From positions 365,000-428,999 of the forward strand of contig NC_049986.1 in assembly GCF_000003815.2 (NCBI RefSeq): a DNA stretch of 64,000 bases. The letters are read 5' to 3'. How positions within the stretch are numbered: the first letter of the stretch is position 1; each line of letters starts with the position of its first letter. The notes beneath the pieces are model-generated. The model made no database searches. It was not told where the DNA came from and saw only the letters and a program-made list of their open reading frames with translations. This document shows, piece after piece, positions 26,768 to 38,530 of the stretch. Source of the DNA: Branchiostoma floridae (lineage: Eukaryota > Chordata > Leptocardii > Amphioxiformes > Branchiostomatidae). The position numbers and the translations under genes are program-made.

Positions 26768-27050
26768 CAGGGCTCGAAATAGTGGGTGCATGTGCACCCA
26801 GGTGCACCCAAAATTAGAACTGTGCACCCAATTATTTTCTGTGGGTGCACAGGGTGCACCCAAATATTTTCTTGGGTTTATGTATGTAAAGATATCAAAG
26901 TATACTAGTATACATCATATTCTTGACATCTAAGTGTTAGAAAGATAATAAAAATGTCTTTCATGGTACTTGTTTAAGAATTTGATAGCATGTAACTAGG
27001 TTTAAATTTTGAAATTCGTTTTTTCTGACATTCTACTTAAATTTAAGTGG

Positions 27051-27519
27051 TGCTATAAGAGGAGTAAAAATACACTGTTTGGAAGAATTTGTTGTATCAT
27101 TTAAAGCAAGATGTTATGGTTATCATTTTGTCATGTACATGCTCTGAGAAGCTACAGACAGCCCATCTGGTAACTGTAATTAGTCTGTTATTGTTGTGTG
27201 ATAACTGTTGACAAGGTGTTATCCTTTGTATTGATCTTTGATGAACTGAAGATGAAAAGAACAACAAAGCCAATAGCAGGTACATGTTATCATTATTGCC
27301 ATGCATAGCTCGTTCAGTTGTAGACAATGTCTGGATATGTGTCTGGGATTTTGAAATAAAGAAGCCAGGAGTTGTTGGGTTGAGGGGACAGTTGGACAGA
27401 GGCTTGAGCCAGTGACAGAGAGAGCAGAGAGAGGGTCCCGACTCACAGCTCCCGTGCGTGTCAATGGCATTACCTGTGTCTTGTGCGTGGGGCTACAACA
27501 TCGACCCCCACTTCTTACA
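27051..27519 (+). repeat. 5' LTR of a degenerate LTR retrotransposon
   Basis: Direct repeat of 33113-33635 (shared from tataagaggagtaaaaatac to acatcgacccccacttctta). It ends ..TTACA. It is followed at once by ttggcgacgaggatgggatt, a primer-binding-site-like sequence typical of Gypsy-type elements. Confidence 0.85.
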
Positions 27520-29807
27520 TTTGGCGACGAGGATGGGATTCTGCTCAACCACTATCTAGAGGGACGCTGCAGGACGAAGACGCACCGAGACCAGGGACCA
27601 TGCCAGGAGAGAGGAGAGGGGAGACACGCACGGGAGGGCAGGACGATCTAGAGCAGCGACCAGCAGACTATGAGCCTATGAGACCTGAGGAGGCCACAGG
27701 ACCGTTGCGGGAGTGCTGGAGAAGCCGGGAACTTTTCGACTCGGCACGGACGGGAGAGCGGCATGGACCAGAGCGGGGCGAGGGACGAGAGAGCCAGGAG
27801 AGTCGACAGCATGGAGCCGCGGCTAGATATGCACGTGCGAAAAGGCGGACGGCAGGACAAGAGGAGCCGGGTGGAACTGTTGAACGTGAGTGTGCCCATG
27901 TGTGAACTTGGAGAGAATGCAGTGCACACACTACCTGACCCTTTTTGTGGGGTTAAGCTCAGTTTTATTATCTTAGATCAGTAGCAAGAAGTATTTAGGG
28001 TGTTGTAAAGTGTCTTTTTAAATGTTGTGATGATATGTGTGATTAGTGAGAATATGTTGTTTTTGGAAGTTATTAGTGAGGATATGTTGTTTTGGGAAGT
28101 TGACTCTGGTACAAAGGTGTTTAGAGGTTGATCAATGGTTTTGATTTAAATGGTGATGTTTTTAGCTGGAGGTTCCGTGAAAGTTGTTGTGGAAGTATGT
28201 TTGACTAGTTGTGATGATATACTTGTGTTCCAAAACCGCAGAGGAGAGAAAACTAGAGACTAGAGTTGTTTTGGAGGGGGTAGAGTATTTGAGATGGAGA
28301 CTAGCAGAAAGTAATGGCCTCTGTTTTGTTGTTGTTTCTCTGTGAAAGGTAGGGGACTGGTGCAGTTCGGTTCAGTTCGATCAATTATTAGGATATTTTT
28401 TAGGATGTAAAGCCGGCTAGGGTTAGGTAGGCTACGCTAGATTGCAGGTAGGTGATGTAATCTCCGGGGAAACCCAGACTTCGGGGGTTTGACCAAGGTC
28501 ATTCAGGGGGTTACGTTGCCTGGGATAGATGGTATCTTTCTTCATAATTTAGTGGTCATTGTTTACTTGTACATGTATGTTGTTTTTGTAGGTTTCTAGT
28601 ATAATTTGTTTTGCTAACCTGCGGTGGTATTTTGTTCTAAAGTTAGAGATAGGAAACACTTTGCCCTTGTGTTCGCGGTGTGATAAACTGTTAATTATGT
28701 GATGGAAGCGTGACAGTTAGGATAACTAGAAAGGCCGACATTTGCTTAGGAGCAAATACAGCATATTTCAGCCATAGCTTTTCCCATACAACATTTGTCT
28801 CAAATAACCCCTGCTCGAAAATGGAACATTTAGGGGCACATCCCAGTTTCTCGCCCCCATTGAAACGTATAGTTAAGAGACTATTTTCAACGACGCCGTA
28901 TTTCCAAACAAAATTTTCCCCGGGAAATACACCTATACAGTATACAGGAAGTAAAAATGTACCATCTGGTCTAACACATCTGATTTGCAAGAAAATTGTA
29001 GGACCTAAAATCTCACAATATCCTAATGAATTTCGAAAGCCCGTAGCGATGACATTATTGGTCAAGCTGCCCGGGGTGCTTCACTGTTTGCGTCCTCGGA
29101 GCGATACCCGGAAGCCAAGATGTGTCGACAAAAACTTACCAAAAACAACATATAGGGGTCGAAGTTTATACTTGCAGCGGATCCGCTACGCTAATTTTAC
29201 AAGACGTGCCCAACCCGATTCGCATGTGGGAAATGTTGTTATACGTGTCGTTACCATGACAACAGCCTTGGCTGCAGTCTTTAGATATACCGATTAGACA
29301 GGGCGTGCCACTTGATGCGAAAAATCGAATTAACTTGCGACCAATCACAGCCAGCAGCGGCTCCAACAAAGGCGGTAACATAACGTCTATCAAGAAGAGG
29401 CACGAAACTTTGCGAAAATAAACCGAGAAACTGCGATGTTTGGGACTGGATAACATACACAAGTATCTCGCTAAGGCGTCGACCTGTCAACAAGTGGACG
29501 ACGCGGAAACTATTGCTTCTACTACAACTAAGTTGAGGGACAACGACAAGGGGCAGCGGTGCAGTCAGGGCTGACACCGATCGCGAGGAAACGATGCCAA
29601 GGCCGCGGTGGACGGCTCGACTGTCGAGTCCGTCTAAAATCCAATAAAAATGGCGCGAATGGCTTCGTCACATCGGAGACGAGTGGTGGGTGACGTGTGT
29701 TTACAGTTTGCACCAGGAGAAAAACATTCTTTAACGCTTCCTTTGTCGATAGTTTTTAAACTATGAAAATAGGAAGCGTGACTACTGAGAAAAGAATCTG
29801 AACTAAC

Positions 29808-29838
29808 CAAGGAGCTTTTATCTGATAAAAGCTCCTTG
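29808..29838. mobile_element. 31-bp near-perfect palindrome flanked by a 7-8 bp direct repeat
   Basis: aaggagcttttatc and gataaaagctcctt are perfect complements around one base. gaactaac stands on both sides (29800-29807 and 29838-29845). It looks like two transposon ends joined with nothing between them. A related aaggagcttttata stands at 59786. Confidence 0.65.
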
Positions 29839-29880
29839 AACTAACGTGTCGGATTCGTCATAAATTCCAATTTCACTGCA

Positions 29881-29980
29881 NNNNNNNNNNNNNNNNNNNN
29901 NNNNNNNNNNNNNNNNNNNNNNNNNNNNNNNNNNNNNNNNNNNNNNNNNNNNNNNNNNNNNNNNNNNNNNNNNNNNNNNN
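29881..29980. other. Assembly gap (100 N)
   Basis: Exactly 100 undetermined bases, the usual placeholder for a gap of unknown length. It lies inside the nested LTR element. Confidence 0.99.
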
Positions 29981-30539
29981 TGCAGGTATTGCAAATTAGA
30001 ATCGTGAATAAAAGTGAATGTTACCGAATAAATAGTATCATAACATTTCTTTTGTCATGCTTGTTCATTTGCTTACGCGCCTTCAACAATAAAAGTGGCA
30101 TAATACAGACATAAAGTTATCATGTTGCTGCAACATCCTGCTGGCAAAATGTATGTTTATTCATATAAACATTGCACAGGTAACACAATTGTTTAGATTT
30201 ACAGTTCAAAACATTCTAACGATAAATATTGATGAGGAAATAATCATTCTCGCCATTGTTAAACTTACTTATCAAATCTAAACTGGCCAATCAACTTACC
30301 CTGCCAAAGTCAAATCTGCCGAAAATGATTGATATTGCTACGCGCGCGGAATGTTGGCAAATTCATCGACAAAGACATGTACTCTGACGTTCAAGGAACG
30401 CGTACCTTCTGCTACCGTCCAAAAGACCTTGTCGTTAACTCCAAATCCTCGCAAAAAACTATTTTATAATTATATACATGTATATTAAACCGGGCGTAAG
30501 GTGACATTCGTCCGCCGTGTTGTCAAGATATGCACGTGT

Positions 30540-31810
30540 TTCTATATACACGGGATTGGAAGGCCCCGCTATTGAATATTAATTAGACTTCGTCTTCCTT
30601 TTCGCTGATTGACTGGCTCGTTAAATTCATTTAACTTGCACGTGCGGGGCTCTGCGGGGTGACGTCACGGCAAAAGGCCGAAAGAAAACCAATTTTCCCT
30701 CAGAAAAGTGCTGAAATTTACTGTATATAGTAAAGCGCTGGTTGCAAGTTAGCAATTTACGTGTTTGTAAGCATAAGTCCGTGAGATTTCTGAAACAACA
30801 GCAGTTCTGTGATAAACGGAACCTTCTAAAAACGTACGGAACTAACAGCGCATGGTAAATATACCATCGCATCACAGAAATGCCCCTAAAAACTGATACA
30901 ATGAGCCCTCTGAATAGCCCAAAGTGCAAGAGTTTCCCCCAACGGGGCTCTGCCCCTGGACCCTGCCGGGCCGGGGCCTTCGGCGTTCTTCGGTGGACCC
31001 CGGGCCCCGTGTGCCGACGCTGTAAAAAATTCTGGCGGGAACACTGCAGTATATACGGAATCGTGAGGCCCCGCTTATGAATATTAATTAGCCTTCGCCC
31101 TCTTCGCGCACAGGTGTGTGCTCCGTGCGGGGTCACGGAAGGTCACGTCAGGAGGCCAAAAGAAAACAAATTTCCCATCAGAAAAGTGCCAAAATTAATC
31201 ATTTTAAAGTATAAGTCCGTGAGATTTCTGAAACAACAGCAGTTCCGTGATAAACGGAACCTTCTAAAAACGTACGGAGCTAACAGTGCAGCGAAAATAC
31301 CATCGATAGCGATTCAACTTCGGATGGCAAACCGGACAAAAGTTATAAGTAATGTTGAAGTCATTAACGTTAAAGTTTGTTTTTAGTTGCCTTTGACGGT
31401 TTGACCTGAAATACTGTTACGCTAAACTCCTGAAGAGAAGTTAAGTGACTGCTGTGATTATTACAGAAATGCCCCTAAAAACTGATACAATAAGCCTTCT
31501 GAATAGCCTAAAGTGCAAGAGTTTCAGGCGGGCTTCACCCCCCTGGGACCCCCAACGGGGCTCTGCCCCTGGACCCTGCCGGGCCGGGGCCTTTGGCGTT
31601 CTTCGGCGGCCCCCGAAAAAAATTCTGGCGGGAACACTGCAGTATATACGGAATCGTGGGGCCCCGCTTATGAATATTAATTAGCCTTCGCCCTCTTCAC
31701 GCACAGGTGTGGGCTCTGTGCGGGGTCACGGAAGGTCACGCCAGGAGGCCAAAAGAAAACAAATTACCCCTCAGAAAAGTGCCAAAATTAATTATTTTAA
31801 AGTAGTTTAT
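30540..31810. repeat. Three tandem GC-rich units of about 500-590 bp
   Basis: Landmarks recur in order: ggccccgcttatgaatattaattag at about 30562, 31068 and 31662; cggaaggtcacg or gacgtcacgg; ccaaaagaaaacaaatt; tcagaaaagtgc. Between them, atgcccctaaaaactgatac and ctggaccctgccgggcc occur at about 30880 and 31470. The last unit is the cleanest. Confidence 0.75.
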
Positions 31811-33112
31811 GTCAAAACTTTTACTTGGATCATTTTACCAACTATCTAATGCCTATCTACACCAAATTTCAGGCCATTCCATTGTAAGACCAGGGTACAG
31901 GGGGACAATATATTTATTTTGGTCAAAACATGACCTTTAAACCTCAATAAAATCATTTTAGAGGCAGATATGAAAAACCTGAGAAAAAAACATCAAGGTA
32001 TTGGCCCATTCTACCCCTGTGCCAAATTTCAGGTCATTCGGTCCAGGAACGGCGGAAATGAATCACTTTGAAGATTTGACAGGAGAAAGAAAGAAGAAAG
32101 AAGAAACATTACGAATACAATATATTTCACCATACTATGTATGGCTGAAATATAATTAGTGGACAGGAACGGTGGCACAAAAAGTTAGTTCAACACAGAT
32201 GTATTGAAAGCAGTTTGGATGTTGTCATTGGAGATCCGAGACTTGCTGTTTTTTTTCGTCGGAGATGCCGAGCTGTTAGGGGAATTATACTCAGTAGTTA
32301 AGTTGAGTTGAATTGACTTAGGTTAAGTTGAGTTGAGTTGAGTTGAGTTGATATGCCAGGGCTGCCCGGCCGACTGACCGTCTGGCGCATTCCCGGGTCA
32401 GTGCGGGGGTGAGTGGCTGGTGGATAGGGTAGATGTTGAAGATTCTGATCGGCGAGGGCGGTCAGGTTGTGTGTGTGTGTTCTCTCTCTATCCCTGCACA
32501 GGTCACAACGGGCACAAGAGTGTTGGCGAGTTCATGGTCATGCCATGCGTTAACCATGCCTAACAAGACGGGGCGCGATCCCGCCATACCCTACACAGGG
32601 ACTCCTACAGCAGTGAGATACGTCGCCGGAGAACTTCCCCAGGAAGCCGGTGGGTCCAGCCGCATCACCAGGAGGAGCGGGTGAGGACGTCGGTGATCGT
32701 GCAACGGCGGGACGGAGGGGGAGCCGCACGACCCAGAACAGCAGCGGAGCGGCTGACGTGGGAGAAGTACAGCCAGACTGGGAGCTGAACTGACAATTCA
32801 CGAACTGATTTCAATTTATCGCCAGTCTACTGAACTGTTCCTAGTTGCACTTGTATGTTTACCTTATGTTGTCAGTCCGTGCAAACTTTGCCAGTAACTT
32901 TTAACAGTTGTGTTATTTTTTTTACAAGCATGTTTTTTGTAGGAAAACCCGTACACTTCGCCGAGGACGACTCATCTTGTATCTCATGTTCATCTTGTAT
33001 TGTATATTTATATGTCTGTGGCCACGATACCAGCCATGCTGCCTAGTGCTCACAGTGTATTGTCTTGTTCCAACCTGAATACAGAAAGGGCGACTCAAGA
33101 TTTCATCTAGGG
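31811..33112. other. Non-coding repeat-like sequence before the 3' LTR
   Basis: 31840-32155 has the flavour of a transposon end: twice-repeated ccaaatttcaggycatt, then a gaaagaaagaagaaagaaga tail. A (GTTGA)n tract lies at 32325-32350. No gene is recognised. Confidence 0.4.
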
Positions 33113-33635
33113 TGGGTATAAGAGGCGTAAAAATACACTGTATGGAAGAATTTGTTGTATCATTTAAAGCAAGATGTTATGGTTATCATTTTGTCATGTA
33201 CATGCTCTGAGAAGCTACAGACAGCCCATCTGGTAACTGTAATTAGTCTGTTATTGTTGTGTGATAACTGTTGACAAGGTGTTATCCTTTGTATTGATCT
33301 TTGATGAACTGAAGATGAAAAGAACAACAAAGCCAATAGCAGGTACATGTTATAATTATTGCCATGCATAGCTCGTTCAGTTGTAGACAATGTCTGGATA
33401 TGTGTCTGGGATTTTGAAATAAAGAAGCCAGGAGTTGTTGGGTTGAGGGGACAGTTGGACAGAGGCTTGAGCCAGTGACAGAGAGAGCAGAGAGAGGGTC
33501 CCGACTCACAGCTCCCGTGCGTGGCAATGGCATTATCTGTGTCTTGTGCGTGTTTCTTAGTCCTGTAGTTTAAACGTCCCTCGTGCAGCATTCTAAAAGA
33601 ACCTGGGGCCACAACATCGACCCCCACTTCTTACA
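33113..33635 (+). repeat. 3' LTR
   Basis: Nearly identical to 27051-27519 but with about 55 extra bases (tttcttagtcctgtagttta ... cattctaaaagaacct) near the 3' end. Either the 5' LTR lost them or this copy gained them. Point differences between the LTRs are few, so insertion was fairly recent. Confidence 0.85.
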
Positions 33636-33726
33636 GTGCACCCAAAAATGTTTTGGTGCACCCAATTTTTTAAGCCGGGTGCACCAGTGCACTTAATCCA
33701 AAAAATGATTTTCGAGCCCTGCTGTT

Positions 33727-34004
33727 GTTGTTACAGTTGTGCTGACTGCTGATGTGTGAGGGACATTGTCCGCGTCCAGCTTATCTGCTAATCTAGTTGT
33801 TATCTTCTGGAGGTCATTCAACTGTTGCTGAAGCGACTTCAATGACAGTTTTTGTGGAGGGAGTCTAGGTGGTGCAGGGGGGGCAGTCCCACTGTCGGTC
33901 GTTGCTCTTGTATTAGGTCTCCTCCCATTGTTGTTTCCTGGGTGAGGGTTGTCTGTCACTCCCTGGTTCCCTTTCCTCTTTTTAGATCTTTCAGATGGTG
34001 GCAT
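33727..34004 (-). CDS. gag-like protein, N-terminal part, of the DIRS-like element
   Basis: ATG at 34004; a basic start (MPPSERSKKRKGNQG), a Pro/Thr-rich stretch, then a coiled-coil-like LSLKSLQQQLNDLQKITTRL. The frame runs to the insertion at 33722 and continues in phase at 26762 when the insertion and one CTGTT copy are removed. Confidence 0.7.
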
Positions 34005-34499
34005 CGCTAATACTCCGAGCAGAATAATAATTAATCATTAAAAGAAATGCAAAATATATAGAAATTTCCTTGGACCAAGAGGCCATATAACCAGTGTATC
34101 TCTACAAAAACATGCGCTCGCGATACTATATATCAATAAATTCAATATAAATACTATAATCACATTAATAATAGTATAAATATTTCAGCTTAAGGTATAA
34201 ATTGTTGAAACAATGATCCAGCTTAGATGTTAATAATACAAACATAACTTTACTCACTGGAATCCTTAGGCAGCTTACCATCAAGGATCCTTTCTGCCTT
34301 AGTGGCGGACTCTCACAACTCAATTATGACAAATCAAGGTAAGCACAGAACTACCAAAAAGGAAGTATGTCAACCTTCCTCCATGCACTGCAACACCCTA
34401 GATCCCTAACACTCAACAAGTCCACCCACCTTTGGGTCATGCTTCCTCTTAGGGAATTAAAATAATGAGAAAGACTGTGCGACAAAGTCACAACACCAA

Positions 34500-34760
34500 A
34501 ATTAACCTGTGTTAACCCTCCTAGCAGGTCTAACAGGTAAAAATGTATACATAGACCCATAGTCACATCATCAGCATTAACCTGTGTTAACCCTCCTAGC
34601 GGGTCTAACAGGGAAAATATGTAGACATAATCTCATCACCAAAATTAACCTGCGTTAACCCTACTAGCGGGTCCAACAGGCAAACTATGTAGACATAATC
34701 ACATCATAAAAAATAACCTGTGTTAACCCTCCTAGCAGGTCTAATAGGTAAATATGTAAG
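34500..34760. repeat. Four tandem units of about 70 bp with ttaacc palindromes
   Basis: The unit attaacctgtgttaaccctc, ctagcaggtctaacaggtaaa begins at about 34500, 34576, 34643 and 34712. It is upstream of the DIRS-like gag and probably part of that element's leader. Confidence 0.75.
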
Positions 34761-35150
34761 ATAATGGTCTGTAGATCATACTGTCTCACAGCCAAGAATG
34801 TCAAATATCTCTCAAGCAAAATAATAATATTATAACTGTGTCAAATAATCACAGCCACCCTCCTATCAAATCATCCATGCCCAATATATCAGATAATAGT
34901 CTGTGAATCGCACCGAAATACAGCTAACAAGTCACACCATTGCACAAACTGGATCTAATGAACCTGATAAATACAGGGCAGCTTACCACTGTATTCTAAA
35001 TTATCACGTGCACAAGAAAAATTAATAAATTCAATCCACCGCTTCCCCCTTTCCACAGGGCGTATCTAAAATACAGGGCAACTTACCACTGTAGTCCAAG
35101 CGACACCAGATGCCAGCCAGGGAAGGGTGGGAGGGCACAAAAGACACAAA

Positions 35151-35869
35151 TACCAGTAATCTTCCTGACCAAACTGGTGTCCAAACTTCTCGATCTTAGG
35201 GGCGCTGTGAACTGGCTGAATTTTCGTATGCCAACCACATGGTTTTTCAGTGCGTTGATTGGCTAGAACGGAAACTTCTGCGAATGCTGATTGGCTGTTC
35301 TAAATAAACATTCAGTTTAGTGATTGACCCCTGTATCCCAAATCAGGAAACCCCTTGGGCCCTTACAAATTATATAAAGCCATACCAAATCCTACCAGGC
35401 CGTAACAAAACAAAATGACCGTCACGTCCGGCCTAAATTTTTATTTGGCTTGTATTGAACTGTTACATATTATATGTAGACAGTTCTCTAGATTTTAGAT
35501 ATTTGACTGTGAATAACATAGCTAAATGGTATGGACTAGAACATCATTTTTTAAGTAAAAAAAAACGTGAACGCTTGTCTGTCATAGACTTACAATAATC
35601 TTCTTTGTCGTCCAGCTTTGTTAGTACTGTAATGTTAGATTACATTGACCCCCCATCTCTATATATGTAGTTTACACGTGTACATCGCTAGAGCATGTTG
35701 AGACCGTTAATCAGTATGTAAACACGACACGTTTTTGTCGACCTTCTAAGTTAACAACTGGAATTCCTCAAGATATTTTTTTTTTTTTTGGTTTGTAAAT
35801 ATGCCGTACATTCAAATTAAAATCATCTTTCTTGATGTTAGAATTTAGTTGCGATAGACAATGTGACAT
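35151..35869. other. No recognised feature
   Basis: AT-rich DNA to the right of the DIRS-like element; no exon, repeat or RNA gene is seen. Confidence 0.4.
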
Positions 35870-36250
35870 GATATTGAACAACGGAATATCTTACATATCT
35901 TCAATAAAATGCAACATGCCCCATGTATGGTTTCTCACCGGTAGACAGAAAAAATATCGCAGCATACAGACGTTTTCCTTGAAGGGTCTGCGGTGTGCGG
36001 AAACAAGACAACTCTTGTCTGCACACCTGCCGCTGGACCTTCCCTTCCTAATCTCATCAAATGGGCTGACAAATGGGCGAGCGCACACCTGCCGGGGGAC
36101 CTTCCTTTCCTAATCTCATCAAATGGGCTGACCAATGGGCGAGCGCACACCTGCCGCGGGACCTTCCCTTCCTAATCTCATCAAATGGGCTGACCAATGG
36201 GCGCCTGGGCACAGGTCAGGTCAGGTCGGGAAATAGCCTGATGACTCAAC
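35870..36250. repeat. Promoter-like module, copy 1, with a triplicated 62-bp unit
   Basis: Matches 40178-40470 almost base for base: ggaatatcttacatatcttc at the left, aaatagcctgatga at the right. In this copy the unit gcacacctgccgcgggacct, tcccttcctaatctcatcaa, atgggctgaccaatgggcga is present three times (about 36020, 36083, 36146). It ends with aggtcaggtcaggtcggg. Confidence 0.75.
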
Positions 36251-38364
36251 GTCGCGTATGAACGCATCATTTCTATATATATCTACAGGTACATAGTGTG
36301 AACTGGAATTGTTTATTGATTCCTTTAAGTATTTAACAAATTACTTGTTTTCTTAAACGTAATGTGTTTGTGTAAGAATGAAGCTTGCATAAAATGTAAC
36401 TAGTATTGCTATAAAAGGTACCTTTCTCTGCTTGTATGTAACACGTTACGTTGAAGAGTACATTACACTATGCCAAAAGTGGATTTTAATTCTTATATCT
36501 TTATGATTCACTATCTGTCATGTGTTTGAAATCAACGAATTGAATTTTTTAACACCATAGTGTATTCAGTATGTAAATACTGTACATGTACATGTTGACA
36601 AGTAGAATTGTTCTATAATTACAGTAGTATGTTTTGGATTCATAGATTATAATCAGTTCGACTCATTTTTCTGATGGAATATAGTACAATCTAATGTGCT
36701 TACAAAGCAGCTGACGAGATTTATTTACAGCTAAAGTTGACCTCAAAGTAAGAAATAAAGGCTGTAAAGTGTAATAGGTGTTGTCAGGTGAATCCAGACA
36801 CAAAGCCTAACAGATTCCAGTCACGTGCACACCCGAGCCTCTTAGCCAACCAATTCAACCTGTGTAAATTTACTCTATTTTCGTTAGGAGCAAAGAATCA
36901 GACATTTCTTTAACTGTTGGTTTGGAAACATACTGATGGGCATTGAAGAATGGTGAATTTTTTGAAAGTCATATGGATCAAAATCATTACCGGTACTGCA
37001 GCTTGGCGCACACACACACTGTCAGGTGAGTTCTTGGACTGCAACAATTACACCAACAGCTAGGGGTCCCCACTGTCACTTCGACATTATTTCATGTCCT
37101 TTACATCATGTTTATCATATTTATGCAACAGTGACTTATACACCATTTTCTGAAATTGACAATACAAGGTACTTATGCCATGAAAGAATAAATATAGAGG
37201 TTATTTTGTTGAACTGTCTTTGAAATCTCACTAGTATCTTCAAGCAGATGTTGAGTTGAAAAATCGTGCGGTTTTTTAAGTGACGATCGGGCTTCTCTGA
37301 CAGCCCCTTATCACAAATAATCAAATTAACAGTTGAGTAACAGCTCAAATTTGATTAAGGAAATAGATTATGCCTGTATGCATCCCAACCTATCCACAGT
37401 TTCAAAAACCTTATGTCGAAACGGAACCATGAAAGCTCCATTGTGAAAAACAAATTCCATGATAAATATAACTTAGTCGCGTCAATCTAGAATAGAAAGC
37501 AACTTAAAACTGTTAGAACATACAGCTTTTAACGTCAAATGTCAGAATCTGTTGTTTAGGCTGTGTAATCTTGTGGTTTACAAGTAAAAATTTCTCAGTT
37601 CTGCACCATTTTCTTGTGTTAATTTTTTCATAGCACGTTAGTTTCTAGTTCAGTATGTCTTTGACATAATACTAGCCTGTTGGATGGCAAATTGTCTTAA
37701 TAGGGAATAATAGGACAAGGGGAAGAGGGAAACGCCTCATGTGTCGGACGACACGGGAGCCCCTAAGTCTAAGTCTAAGTCTTCGAAGTCCTAAGATATA
37801 TTTGCAGATATTTGGATATAAACAGACTCTCTCGAGCAGTTATCGTTCAATTTGTTACTACACCAGACTTCAGATCCATACAATAATATTGGCAGGACAC
37901 AGTTTACAATGTGGAGATACAGAAGATCTATTTTCTCCTAGAGTACTTATAACACTAAACAATGCTCTTAGAGCTTTCTTATGTACATTCTTTACGGCAG
38001 CGCTAAATGTACATCCTGCTTTAAAAATGATTCCTAGCTAACAGTATGTAGGGATTATGATTATCTAGTGATAGCGGGAAAAAACCTTGGTCAGGTCGGG
38101 TTTGATATTGTGGCAACTAGCGGCTTGGCAAGGTACTGCTGTTGAAGTTTCGATCTTTTAATTCTCATAGCAATGATACTAATGTAGACAGGCACGTGAT
38201 TTTTAAATCATAAATAGCTCTGTGCGGAAGCCAATGACGCTCTAGCGACTTCTCTGGAACTACAGGAGCTGATTAATTACCATCTTGCACAAAAGAGGAG
38301 CCAGTTAAGTGGGAAGTCCGACGATAACTTTTATTACAGTTTAATACATGTGGGCTAACTGGGT
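36251..38364. other. No recognised gene
   Basis: AT-rich intergenic DNA. I looked for P450 exons on the minus strand, which a tandem duplicate might have left here, and saw none. Confidence 0.4.
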
Positions 38365-38530
38365 AAGTGATACCAGTTTACCACACTAGTGTCCCTTTTA
38401 CTACATTCAAATTCGTGTTACAGTGTTTATGGTGTCTACTTTAAGATTTGATCTTTTCCCACACCTTTATCTCATCATTTTGCCGCCTGCAGATGATGCC
38501 ACCCATAAAATTACTTGGTGTTGCCTAAGC
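38365..38530. mobile_element. Partial copy of the taggccac MITE
   Basis: taccagtttaccacactagtgtc, gtttatggtgtctacttt and cagatgatgccacccataaaatt match 42350-42592 in order. Confidence 0.65.

Larger units (their letters stand above)
27520..33112 (+). mobile_element. Interior of the LTR element, without recognisable pol
   Basis: About 5.6 kb between the LTRs, including a 100-N gap. No reverse transcriptase, protease or integrase motif is seen in any frame. A purine-rich frame from 27600 (MPGERRGETRTGGQDDLEQ, about 100 codons) sits where gag would start but resembles nothing known to me. Three tandem blocks (30540-31810) and a palindrome (29808-29838) lie inside, so the interior is largely foreign DNA. 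Confidence 0.6.
26768..33721. mobile_element. DNA transposon (CAGGGCTCGAAA ends) carrying an LTR element, inserted in gag
   Basis: The left end CAGGGCTCGAAATAGTGGG and the right end, read inward, CAGGGCTCGAAAATC form terminal inverted repeats. Both subterminal zones are rich in gtgcaccca. The flanks are CTGTT at 26763-26767 and at 33722-33726, a 5-bp target duplication. Without the LTR element inside, only about 280 + 86 bp of transposon remain, so it is a non-coding MITE. The ends look hAT-like, but the duplication is shorter than the usual 8 bp. Confidence 0.75.
22870..35150 (-). mobile_element. DIRS-order (Ngaro-like) tyrosine-recombinase retrotransposon with a nested 6.95 kb insertion
   Basis: Read on the minus strand, the order is gag (34004-33727 joined to 26762-25786), reverse transcriptase-RNase H (26093-24228) and tyrosine recombinase (24222-23338). 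No methyltransferase domain lies between RNase H and the recombinase, which fits Ngaro better than DIRS1. A motif like acagggcaactyaccactgta occurs near 23022 and 23245 on one side and near 34973 and 35068 on the other, the kind of terminal sharing expected of split direct repeats. Boundaries are approximate. Confidence 0.8.

Noticed and set aside
27483-27905. 140-codon frame rich in Arg, Glu and Gly
   Set aside because: It starts inside the LTR and runs across the primer-binding-site-like sequence; composition reflects purine-rich DNA. At most the part from 27600 could be a gag remnant.
28710-29297. 195-codon frame on the + strand with a competing frame on the - strand
   Set aside because: No recognisable domain; both strands are open over the same bases and it lies inside the nested LTR element.
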